Source of the DNA: Acidobacteriota bacterium
GTDB taxonomy: Bacteria > Acidobacteriota > Terriglobia > Acidiferrales > UBA7541
Length of the DNA stretch: 16,155 bases
Direction: 5' to 3'
NCBI GenBank assembly: GCA_003224075.1
Contig: QHYF01000019.1
Span: forward strand, 1 to 16,155
A program made the translations under genes and the position numbers. Positions 7,375 to 13,181 of this stretch are shown here, piece by piece. Position 1 is the stretch's first letter. Each line of letters starts with the position of its first letter. The notes under the pieces were generated by a model, which was not told the origin of the DNA, did no database searches, and saw nothing but the letters and a program-made list of their open reading frames with translations.

Positions 7375-8673
7375 TTAGGGGCCAAACGCAAATCGCCACA
7401 GCATCCCGTGACTAAGGAGAGAAAGGCACGCAAGCGCGGTCAAGCGTGACGGCGTGAGACGCGGCAGGACCGTGAAGGCGATCAATCCCAGGAAGGGCGC
7501 TATTTGAAGGACGTACCGATCATAGAAGGGCAAGTTGCCGCCCACGCCAAATTGCTCCGCGATGAAGAACGCGACCGCGAATATTGCGAAAACGACTGGT
7601 GCGCGGGAAGAAAGGGAATCTCGCTGGCCCCAGAGCAGGCAGCACACAGACGCGCCATTGTAGATCACTCCAATCGCGATTACCGCAAAGAGCACTGTCC
7701 CCCCGTAAGGCAGACGCGAGGCCATTCGAATCAGCGAATTCAGCGGCCCCGGCTGCAGAAATAGAGAACTGAAATAGGTGACGCCGATTCCTCCCATGAC
7801 CGCAACCAACAGCCCTATTCGGCGCTGGGAGGCCCTTAACTGGAACATCGCGGGAAATGTGAACGGCAGGAGATAAGCCGCAATATAAAAGGCAACAACA
7901 GGGGGCCGAGACAAATTCCCACCGACGGTGGCCTTCCACGTGTGGTTGTATGACGTGCCCGTGGCCATTCCGGGACTTGAGATGCCTTTCCAGACGAGGA
8001 CCAGGAGAATTACAGGTATTGCGGTGAGTACGAGCGATAGAATCACGCCCGCCAACCAGCGGAATTTTTCGTGGGAAGCAAGCCGTCGCCATTGGTAGAA
8101 CGCAAAGAGCGCAGCCGCGGGCAGTAACGCTAGGTAGTATTGCCGGCAGGTCACCGCCAGTCCCATCAATGTGCCTCCGAGCATCCCCAGGGCAAAGAGG
8201 CGTGGCGTTATGTTCGGCCGCGAGGCAAATTCAGTCCAGGCAAGAATCCCCGCTACGGCGAAAAGCAGCGCAGGGCCTTCCGTCAATATGGTTGCAGTCG
8301 CTTCAAGCGTATGCGGAAAAACAAGGAGAACTAACAACGCGCCGTACCATAATTGTGGAGAGCTACTGTACTTTGTGCCAATTAGCACTCCCGCTCCGAG
8401 TAGCAACCAACTCATGAGGTTCGCAATTCGTGCGTCGCGTAATTCGCCGCCACCCAGGAGACGAACTCCCGCGGCCATCCACAGAAAGCTGGTCGGACCT
8501 GGTGGATTCCTCTGTGAAAGCAGCGTATCAACCGAAAGACCCCGGGTGGCGTAATTATGGACGTCGAAAATGTTATAGGGGTCGTCGTAGACCGGGCGGT
8601 TGACCAGACCAATAAAGAGAGCGGCGGAGATCAGGTTCAGAACCAATGCCAGAATAATGATCATCCTACCCAT
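7375..8673 (-). CDS. Polytopic membrane protein, GT-C/GT39-like glycosyltransferase candidate
   Basis: A 432-residue integral membrane protein with about ten hydrophobic segments from residue 4 to the C terminus. The first loop after helix 1 contains RPVYDDPYN (27-34) followed by an amphipathic stretch and RNPPGPTSFLW (55-65). An acidic pair after the first helix and a PP-containing motif before the next helix is the layout of GT-C enzymes (PMT/ArnT/GT39), which use polyprenyl-phosphate sugars outside the membrane. No single diagnostic motif settles the family. The start is an ATG at 8673, five bases after the methyltransferase stop; a second ATG at 8664 is possible. It is the distal gene of the glycan cluster, 103 bases from allB. 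Function inferred from topology and neighbours. Confidence 0.7.
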   Translation of the reverse strand: MGRMIIILALVLNLISAALFIGLVNRPVYDDPYNIFDVHNYATRGLSVDTLLSQRNPPGPTSFLWMAAGVRLLGGGELRDARIANLMSWLLLGAGVLIGTKYSSSPQLWYGALLVLLVFPHTLEATATILTEGPALLFAVAGILAWTEFASRPNITPRLFALGMLGGTLMGLAVTCRQYYLALLPAAALFAFYQWRRLASHEKFRWLAGVILSLVLTAIPVILLVLVWKGISSPGMATGTSYNHTWKATVGGNLSRPPVVAFYIAAYLLPFTFPAMFQLRASQRRIGLLVAVMGGIGVTYFSSLFLQPGPLNSLIRMASRLPYGGTVLFAVIAIGVIYNGASVCCLLWGQRDSLSSRAPVVFAIFAVAFFIAEQFGVGGNLPFYDRYVLQIAPFLGLIAFTVLPRLTPSRLTALACLSLLSHGMLWRFAFGP

Positions 8674-8678
8674 GAGCG

Positions 8679-9410
8679 TTAGGACGCCCCCTGCTTTGCG
8701 CAGTAGACCATGAGGCTACTGCCGAACGGCACCCCAATGGCGCCGATCGTTAGCTGTTCGATGCGCGATATCCAGTAGAGGGGGCGATTTATCCAAGCCG
8801 GAGGCACACGCGCTATGGACGCAGGTCGGGGAAGAACCGCTTCGGCTAGGCGAATCGCTAACTTGAGCGGGCAAGTCCACTGATACCAATAGCGTTCCTC
8901 TACAATTGTGAAGGCAGCGCGCCGCAGTAGTGGGCGCAGGGTCCTGCGCCGATAGCGCACACGATGATGGTTGATGACATCGTGATTAGTCCAGAGGGAC
9001 TGAAACGCTGGGACCGTCAGAAGCAGCATGCCTGATGGAGAGAGCAGAGAATAAGCGTGCTGCAACGCGCCACCGGGATTATCGAGATGCTCGAGGACGT
9101 CGAGCATCAAAATCAGTGAGTAGGATTCTGATGGACGAAAGTTATCGTCAAAAGCGGCGATTCGAATCCGGTCGCGGTGCGGGCCTCTTGGGTCGACGAG
9201 TCTCTCATCGGGTTCGATGCCCTCCACTTCTCCAAAATCCAGAAGGCGGCCAAAGAATAGGCCGTCGCCGCAGCCTACGTCCAAGATGCGGAGCCCGCCT
9301 TTTGAACGGATGTGCCGGCGTAGGACCTCCAGAATTGCTTCCTCACGGGCACGCCACCACCAGTGCTTGGCGTAGAGGTCGCGGTATCGCCGAGCATATT
9401 CTGGTTCCAA
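8679..9410 (-). CDS. Class I SAM-dependent methyltransferase
   Basis: A 243-residue methyltransferase. Motif I is ILDVGCGDG (42-50), the acidic post-I residue follows in VEGIEPDERL (62-71), and motif IV-like LMLDVLEHLDNPGG (101-114) precedes TVPAFQSLWTNHDVINHHRVRY (132-153). That last block is characteristic of methyltransferases encoded with glycosyltransferases in polysaccharide or glycolipid clusters. A hydrophobic C-terminal stretch suggests membrane association. The start is TTG at 9410 with GGAG five bases upstream. It lies between a decayed GtrB-type gene and the GT-C-like gene, so methylation of a lipid-linked sugar or glycan is a reasonable but unproven role. Confidence 0.82.
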   Translation of the reverse strand: MEPEYARRYRDLYAKHWWWRAREEAILEVLRRHIRSKGGLRILDVGCGDGLFFGRLLDFGEVEGIEPDERLVDPRGPHRDRIRIAAFDDNFRPSESYSLILMLDVLEHLDNPGGALQHAYSLLSPSGMLLLTVPAFQSLWTNHDVINHHRVRYRRRTLRPLLRRAAFTIVEERYWYQWTCPLKLAIRLAEAVLPRPASIARVPPAWINRPLYWISRIEQLTIGAIGVPFGSSLMVYCAKQGAS

Positions 9411-9460
9411 AAGAGCTCCGGGAGGGATTTCAGTTCGCGATATCCGCGCTTCCCGCGCGA

Positions 9461-9664
9461 TTAGCGGAAGAATTCCCTCTCCAGCATTCGTTCCGAAGGG
9501 CGCGTTTCAATCGAGTTCTCTCCGGTCTTGGATTTGAAGCTGCCCGCAACGCGTTCGACGATATAAATTGGACGAGCTTTCGTTTCTTCGTAGATGCGGC
9601 CGACATATTCACCAATCACTCCCGGGAAAAAGAGAAGCACTCCCGAGAGAAACGTCGCCATTTC
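9461..9664 (-). pseudogene. C-terminal remnant of a GtrB/DPM-type family 2 glycosyltransferase
   Basis: The stretch FLSGVLLFFPGVIGEYVGRIYEE followed by TKARPIYIVERVAG (9655-9540) is the last membrane helix and the GEYxGRxYxExKxRPxYIV signature ending bacterial polyprenyl-phosphate glycosyltransferases of the GtrB/ArnC/DPM1 type. Those enzymes are normally 300 residues or more with an N-terminal GT-A domain containing DxD. Here only about the last 60-68 residues are recognisable; the same frame continues upstream to 9853 but reads as unrelated sequence, and the next gene begins to overlap there. The catalytic domain is therefore missing, probably lost by deletion or recombination. It sits 50 bases before the methyltransferase, as expected for an ancestral GT2-methyltransferase-GT-C cluster. 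Confidence 0.75.
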
Positions 9665-9812
9665 ATTCGCGGCACGGTTCCGGCTGCGATGATACAAGAC
9701 ACGGTAATATAACTCACGACTGGAGTTTATTCCCCCAAAGACGAAGAGTTCCCGGACGGTTCGTTGATTAAAAGACGCAACGGACGAACGACAGGCAAGC
9801 GGGATGAGTAAT
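9665..9812. other. Spacer between the glycosyltransferase remnant and the Cys/His gene
   Basis: No gene is supported here. The glycosyltransferase frame stays open across it but has no family similarity that can be seen, so this is the likely position of the deletion or rearrangement junction. Confidence 0.35.
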
Positions 9813-10208
9813 TCAGAGATTTGGAATAGCGGCGCGGGCCGCCATACCATCATCGGCGGAAGCCATAGATTCGGCGAAGGTGAGCCGCGGTGCGCGCAGT
9901 AAAAGAAACAGTTCGCCGGCCCAAAGCAGAATGTCCAGCAATCGTCCCCGCTCGAGGTTGCTTAGCTCTTCGCACTGCAGGCTGACGTCGAGCGCCTTCC
10001 GCGAGCACTCCTCGATGAATCCGCGCATCGCGGCCAGGTCGATAGGCTCCGAGGTGAATTTCCGGCCCCGCGGATCAAGACCGTCAAGCTTCTCGTAACA
10101 GCGCAGCAGGAAGTGGTTCACGCACAGAATCTGTTGACCCAGTGAAGTAATCGCGGCGCGGCCACAAGAACCCACGCTGCAGTTTCGTTTCCGATGCATC
10201 GTATCCAT
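9813..10208 (-). CDS. Small Cys/His-rich protein, possibly zinc-binding, unknown function
   Basis: Not recognised as a named family. A 131-residue protein with an N-terminal cluster Cys10, Cys15, Cys29, His32 and Cys37 (RKRNCSVGSCGRAA then ILCVNHFLLRCYEKLD), a C-x4-C-x13-C-x2-H-x4-C arrangement that could bind zinc. The rest is largely helical: about 58-80 is amphipathic, 85-106 is hydrophobic (LLDILLWAGELFLLLRAP). The ATG at 10208 is preferred because AGGGGG lies about 10 bases upstream; the frame is open further to 10292, overlapping the previous gene. It follows the ABM-like gene by 71 bases on the same strand and is probably co-transcribed. Cys spacing, coherent composition and a ribosome site argue for a real gene; function unknown. 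Confidence 0.6.
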   Translation of the reverse strand: MDTMHRKRNCSVGSCGRAAITSLGQQILCVNHFLLRCYEKLDGLDPRGRKFTSEPIDLAAMRGFIEECSRKALDVSLQCEELSNLERGRLLDILLWAGELFLLLRAPRLTFAESMASADDGMAARAAIPNL

Positions 10209-10279
10209 TCCCGCCAAACCCCCTGATTCAATTCCACGGCCAATTTCATTCCTCGATCTTTCCCCCAGAGTCAGATGCG

Positions 10280-10774
10280 CTACGCAGCGCACACGCTTTC
10301 ATCTTTTAAAGGAAGCTGCTGCCCCATCGAACACTCGCCGGCCCCGCTTCCTTCCGGCTGAATCGCAACCAACACCGGCAAGTGTGCGACCATGGTTTGC
10401 ACTCGCAGGCAACGGTCCAGGTATGGCGCCAGCAGCGCGTGCACCCAGCGGGCATTCTCGCCGCAGCGTTTCCGGCGGTCCTCGCCAGCCCATAGTGTGA
10501 CCACAGTAACCAGACGCGCTTCCTGATCGGAAATCATCACCAGGCATCCGGCGAATCCACTCACTTCCTTCAGAGCTCCAGCAACCGCCGCCGGTATTGT
10601 CGCTTGTACTCTGTGCGCCTCCTGAGGCTTTGCGACAAATTCCACGCTTAACGCAGTCACGACCGAAGCGCCGGCTGCTCTGCTCGCAATTGGATGGGGC
10701 TTTAAAGCGGAGGTCTGGGAAAATGCAAACGCACCATTACTTGAAATACCTGCATGACGTACCGGACTGGCCAC
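10280..10774 (-). CDS. Small protein with an antibiotic-biosynthesis-monooxygenase-like domain, unknown function
   Basis: A 164-residue product from a GTG at 10774 with GGAGG four bases upstream. Residues about 40-135 (VTALSVEFVAKPQEAHRVQ, GFAGCLVMISDQEARLVTVVTLWAG, then a helical DRRKRCGENARWVHALL) show the beta-alpha-beta-beta rhythm of a dimeric alpha-beta barrel (ABM/Dabb-like) domain: a strand, a long helix, a strand ending in a one-substrate loop, and a strand with TLW. No catalytic residue set can be named. The first 38 residues are low in similarity-like features; an internal GTG at 10660 would give a compact domain-only protein, but it lacks a ribosome site. Probably co-transcribed with the Cys/His gene and divergent from the sigma gene. 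Fold assignment is by eye only. Confidence 0.55.
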   Translation of the reverse strand: MASPVRHAGISSNGAFAFSQTSALKPHPIASRAAGASVVTALSVEFVAKPQEAHRVQATIPAAVAGALKEVSGFAGCLVMISDQEARLVTVVTLWAGEDRRKRCGENARWVHALLAPYLDRCLRVQTMVAHLPVLVAIQPEGSGAGECSMGQQLPLKDESVCAA

Positions 10775-10813
10775 AGATCCTCCATGGTTCTAGCCCGCCT
10801 CAAGAAGAGGGGA

Positions 10814-10852
10814 GGCGCATCCTCGCCCGTTCAGGGCAGGCTCAGATGCGCC
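10814..10852. promoter_or_regulatory. Imperfect two-tier hairpin in the divergent intergenic region
   Basis: Outer arms GGCGCATC (10814-10821) and GATGCGCC (10845-10852) are perfectly complementary. Inside, CCT (10821-10823) can pair with AGG (10838-10840) and GCCC (10825-10828) with GGGC (10834-10837) around a GTTCA loop. There is no following T-run on either strand, so a simple intrinsic terminator is unlikely. It could be an operator, an RNA leader structure for the minus-strand gene, or an extragenic palindrome. Confidence 0.4.
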
Positions 10853-11005
10853 CACTGGGGCACATGGGGACCGGGGAGCGTTCCCCACGGATAAGGACTC
10901 CCGAGCGTATGGGGTTCCTACAGAAGGGTAGTGCATCAAACCGCAATTCCGTTTCAGCAGCGTGCAAATGAATCGTCTGTTAAGCTGTTCTGATCATCTG
11001 TTTTA

Positions 11006-11034
11006 TTGCCCGCCGGGAAAGGCGACGATATACT
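11006..11034 (+). promoter_or_regulatory. Predicted sigma-70-type promoter of the sigma/anti-sigma/CHAT locus
   Basis: TTGCCC (11006-11011) and TATACT (11029-11034) are separated by exactly 17 bases, close to the housekeeping consensus. The -10 element ends 25 bases before the ATG of the sigma-factor pseudogene, leaving a short leader with GGGG near the start codon. No strong alternative was seen. Prediction only; the native promoter could equally be an ECF-type site recognised by the now broken sigma factor. Confidence 0.45.
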
Positions 11035-11059
11035 CCTCCAGCAAGAATCCGGGGCTTGC

Positions 11060-11640
11060 ATGGACTTCTTTGCCTTCGACAAAGCCTATGTGGAACGGCT
11101 GCGGGACGGGGATCCTCCGACCGAACACCACTTTGTCGCCTACTTTGAGCATCTTCTGCGCATCAAGCTTAGGGCCAGAATGCTGGGCAATGACAAAGTG
11201 GAGGACTTGCGGCAGGAAACCTTATCCGGGTCATCGCCGCGCTACGCCGTGAGGGTGGCGTCCGTCAGCCGGAGCGCTTCGGCGCCTTCGTTAACTCTAT
11301 CTGAAACAACGTCTTACTCGAATATTACCGAACTTCTGCCAGGAATCAGCCGATGGAGGATTCTCACCTGGAAATCCCGGACAAGGTCCTCGACCTCGAG
11401 GGCATGCTCGTCACCAAGCAATCTTCCGAGCGCGTTCGCCGGATCCTGGACGGAATGCCCCGGCGCGACAGCGACCTGCTTCGCGCTATCTTCTTGGAAG
11501 AAAAGGACAAAGACGTCGTCTGCCGCGAATTCGGCGTAGACCGCGACTATTTAAGGGTGCTTCTGCACCGCGCCAAGGATAAGTTCAAGGTTTTGTATGA
11601 GAAAGGCCAGCTCGGGGTCGCTCACCGCGTCGCCCACTGA
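11060..11640 (+). pseudogene. ECF-type RNA polymerase sigma factor, disrupted by a frameshift and a nonsense codon
   Basis: Three pieces read together give an ECF sigma factor of about 190 residues. The 5' part (from ATG 11060) reads MDFFAFDKAYVERLRDGD then HHFVAYFEHLLRIKLRARML and VEDLRQET, a region 2 pattern. After 11221 the frame is lost; moving by one base restores IRVIAALRREGGVRQPERFGAFVNSI, so one base appears to be missing near 11222-11223 (expected T-F-I-R). In that frame a TGA at 11302-11304 sits where Cys or another residue is expected in NSI-x-NNVLLEYYRTSA. The 3' part has the region 4 helix-turn-helix (VRRILDGMPRRDSDLLRAIF, then DKDVVCREFGVDRDYLRVLLHRAKDKFK). Two independent lesions argue for a true pseudogene unless the assembly is faulty. 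The intact anti-sigma gene follows after 53 bases. A 95-codon fragment from ATG 11353 could still be translated as region 4 only. Confidence 0.85.
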
Positions 11641-11693
11641 GGAACCAGTGAAACGATATTGCAACCTCCCGCACTACCTATCGGGTGGCACAA

Positions 11694-12386
11694 ATGGACC
11701 ATAGTGAAGCGGTACGACTGCAAGCCGCTGTAAAGTATGTGCTCGGCGAACTTCCCCCAGCCCAGCGCGACGAATATGAAGAGCATTGCTTCGACTGCGC
11801 CGAATGCGCGCTCGATCTCAAGGCTGCTGCGGTTTTTGTGGACACCACACGCGAGGTGATGCGTGCCGAGCGGCAAGACTCCGTAGAACGGAACGCCATG
11901 CCACCCCGCAGCGGCTGGTTCAGTTGGTTCCGGCCCGTTGTTGCCGTCCCCGCCTTCGCTGTCCTTCTGCTGGTCATCGGTTATCAGAACACGGTCACGA
12001 TACCACAGGCTAAAAGAGAAGCTGCAGGCAGCCCCGCGCAATTCTTCACGTCGTCTTATTCTCTGCAGATGGCCAACGTGCGTGGCGGTGACGACGTGAA
12101 GGTGCAAATCCATCCAAAGGAAAGTTTTGAGCTCAAGTTTGACTTTACCCCCTCGCGCCCCTTTGACAGTTATGTCTGCCAGCTTCAGGACGAGTCGGGC
12201 CGCTCGTTGCTGCAGCTTAGCGTCCCCGGAAACAGCGCCAACGAGGAAGTGCATGTCGTTGTTCCGGCAGGACTTGTCCGGCCCGGCAAATACGCTCTGG
12301 TGTTCACCGGCGCCCCGCGTTCAAAGGCTCGGCCACTCGCGGATGAAGTCCTACGGCTCAGCTTTTCTATTGAATTTCTTCAATAG
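11694..12386 (+). CDS. Zinc-finger anti-sigma factor, single-pass membrane protein
   Basis: A 230-residue protein. The N-terminal cytoplasmic part has a helix (AVRLQAAVKYVLGELPPAQRDEYEEH) followed by H31-x3-C35-x2-C38 within HCFDCAEC, the zf-HC2/ZAS motif that binds ECF sigma factors. Then come a linker, one membrane helix at about 81-97 (PVVAVPAFAVLLLVIGY), and an outer domain of about 130 residues rich in predicted strands (YVCQLQDESGRSLLQLSV, EEVHVVVPAGLVRPGKYALVFTG), which looks like a beta-sandwich sensor. The ATG at 11694 has GGGTGG five to six bases upstream; a GTG at 11685 is possible. It follows the sigma pseudogene by 53 bases and its stop abuts the next gene region. With its partner inactive here it may be orphaned or act on another sigma factor. 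Confidence 0.85.
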   Translation: MDHSEAVRLQAAVKYVLGELPPAQRDEYEEHCFDCAECALDLKAAAVFVDTTREVMRAERQDSVERNAMPPRSGWFSWFRPVVAVPAFAVLLLVIGYQNTVTIPQAKREAAGSPAQFFTSSYSLQMANVRGGDDVKVQIHPKESFELKFDFTPSRPFDSYVCQLQDESGRSLLQLSVPGNSANEEVHVVVPAGLVRPGKYALVFTGAPRSKARPLADEVLRLSFSIEFLQ

Positions 12387-12431
12387 ATGAATGACCATGT
12401 GACCCCAAATTTTAAGTACCGAGGTGTCTCA

Positions 12432-13181
12432 ATGTCCCAGTTGCACCGCATCCCCTTCCACTTCCACGCAGAAGGTCATGCCTTGAGCGGCGAGTTTCGC
12501 CATCCTCTCTGGACCCTAATCCCTGCGCAGGCATCTGTATCGTTACCCACAATCGGTGGACACGCGGCTGCGCATATCGAGAATTTCCATTTTCAGGATT
12601 TCGTCTGCTTCAAGTTCGCCCACACGCAGACTTCAGGGAAGCGCAGGCGCGACGAAACCTTCGTCACTCATGCCTCAACCACGGTCAAAGGACTCAACAT
12701 TCTCGGGATTGTCAAGGCCGACCTCATCGTTTCTCGCCTCACTTCGATTCACAGCCCGAAAGAACCGGAGGGGCATATCATTGCCGAGGACAGCCGGTTC
12801 GAGGGGCTGAAGATCAATGGAGAAGACGTGAAGGTGAGTCTGCGCCACGATTTGCTCGTCAAATGCAAGACCTTCGATGATTTGAGGAAAGGCATTGCAA
12901 GCGACACAAAATCCGGGAGAATGGTGGCAATTGATCAGGACCGCAAGGTGGCCATTTGTTCGCTTGTGGAGAAAATCGACACGAGATTGAAGGGCGTCGA
13001 TGTGAAGCGCCACCTGATCGAGGTGAAGGATTTTGGCAAAATCTTCTTAGCCGAAGTGTTCGCCGAGCCTGGAAGACGAACGCTCACGATGCTTCGCCTC
13101 GAACTCGGCTCACCCCACGTGGCCGACTTGACGGCGGCCGAATCCAGCACCAACGGCCAGCCCATGCCGCCCACACCTTAA
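12432..13181 (+). CDS. Conserved-looking protein of unknown function between the anti-sigma and CHAT genes
   Basis: Not recognised. The 249-residue product has no signal peptide or membrane helix. Its first half is made of short beta-strand-like units with repeated patterns (ASVSLPTIGGHAAAHIENFHFQDF, then HASTTVKGLNILGIVKADLIVSRLTSIHS), suggesting an extended beta-sheet or beta-helix-like fold; the second half has a charged helical segment (LLVKCKTFDDLRKGIASD) and further strands (KRHLIEVKDFGKIFLAEVFAE). N terminus is His-rich (HRIPFHFHAEGH). The ATG at 12432 has GAGGTG five bases upstream; an earlier ATG at 12387 directly abuts the anti-sigma stop but lacks a ribosome site. Its TAA touches the start of the CHAT reading frame, so the two are probably coupled. 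Real gene likely; function unknown. Confidence 0.7.
   Translation: MSQLHRIPFHFHAEGHALSGEFRHPLWTLIPAQASVSLPTIGGHAAAHIENFHFQDFVCFKFAHTQTSGKRRRDETFVTHASTTVKGLNILGIVKADLIVSRLTSIHSPKEPEGHIIAEDSRFEGLKINGEDVKVSLRHDLLVKCKTFDDLRKGIASDTKSGRMVAIDQDRKVAICSLVEKIDTRLKGVDVKRHLIEVKDFGKIFLAEVFAEPGRRTLTMLRLELGSPHVADLTAAESSTNGQPMPPTP

Larger units (their letters stand above)
10775..11059. other. Divergent intergenic region
   Basis: 285 bases between the divergently oriented ABM-like gene and the sigma-factor pseudogene. It contains a complex hairpin (10814-10852), a short hairpin GGGGA-gcgt-TCCCC (10873-10886), and a sigma-70-like promoter for the plus-strand genes (11006-11034). No convincing gene is seen in it on either strand. 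Confidence 0.6.

Noticed and set aside
9035..9712. A 225-codon plus-strand open frame across the methyltransferase and glycosyltransferase remnant
   Set aside because: Opposite strand carries clear motif I of the methyltransferase and the GtrB-type C-terminal signature; the plus frame has low-complexity basic composition.
11353..11640. A separate 95-residue helix-turn-helix gene starting at ATG 11353
   Set aside because: Its sequence is continuous with upstream sigma region 2 and linker sequence in the same frame beyond a TGA, so it is the C-terminal part of the broken sigma gene, not an independent gene.
12956..13180. Extension of the CHAT reading frame into the preceding gene
   Set aside because: It overlaps the last 225 bases of the 249-residue gene in another frame, the translation is unusually rich in Arg and His, and it would place the lipoprotein-like segment about 75 residues inside the protein.
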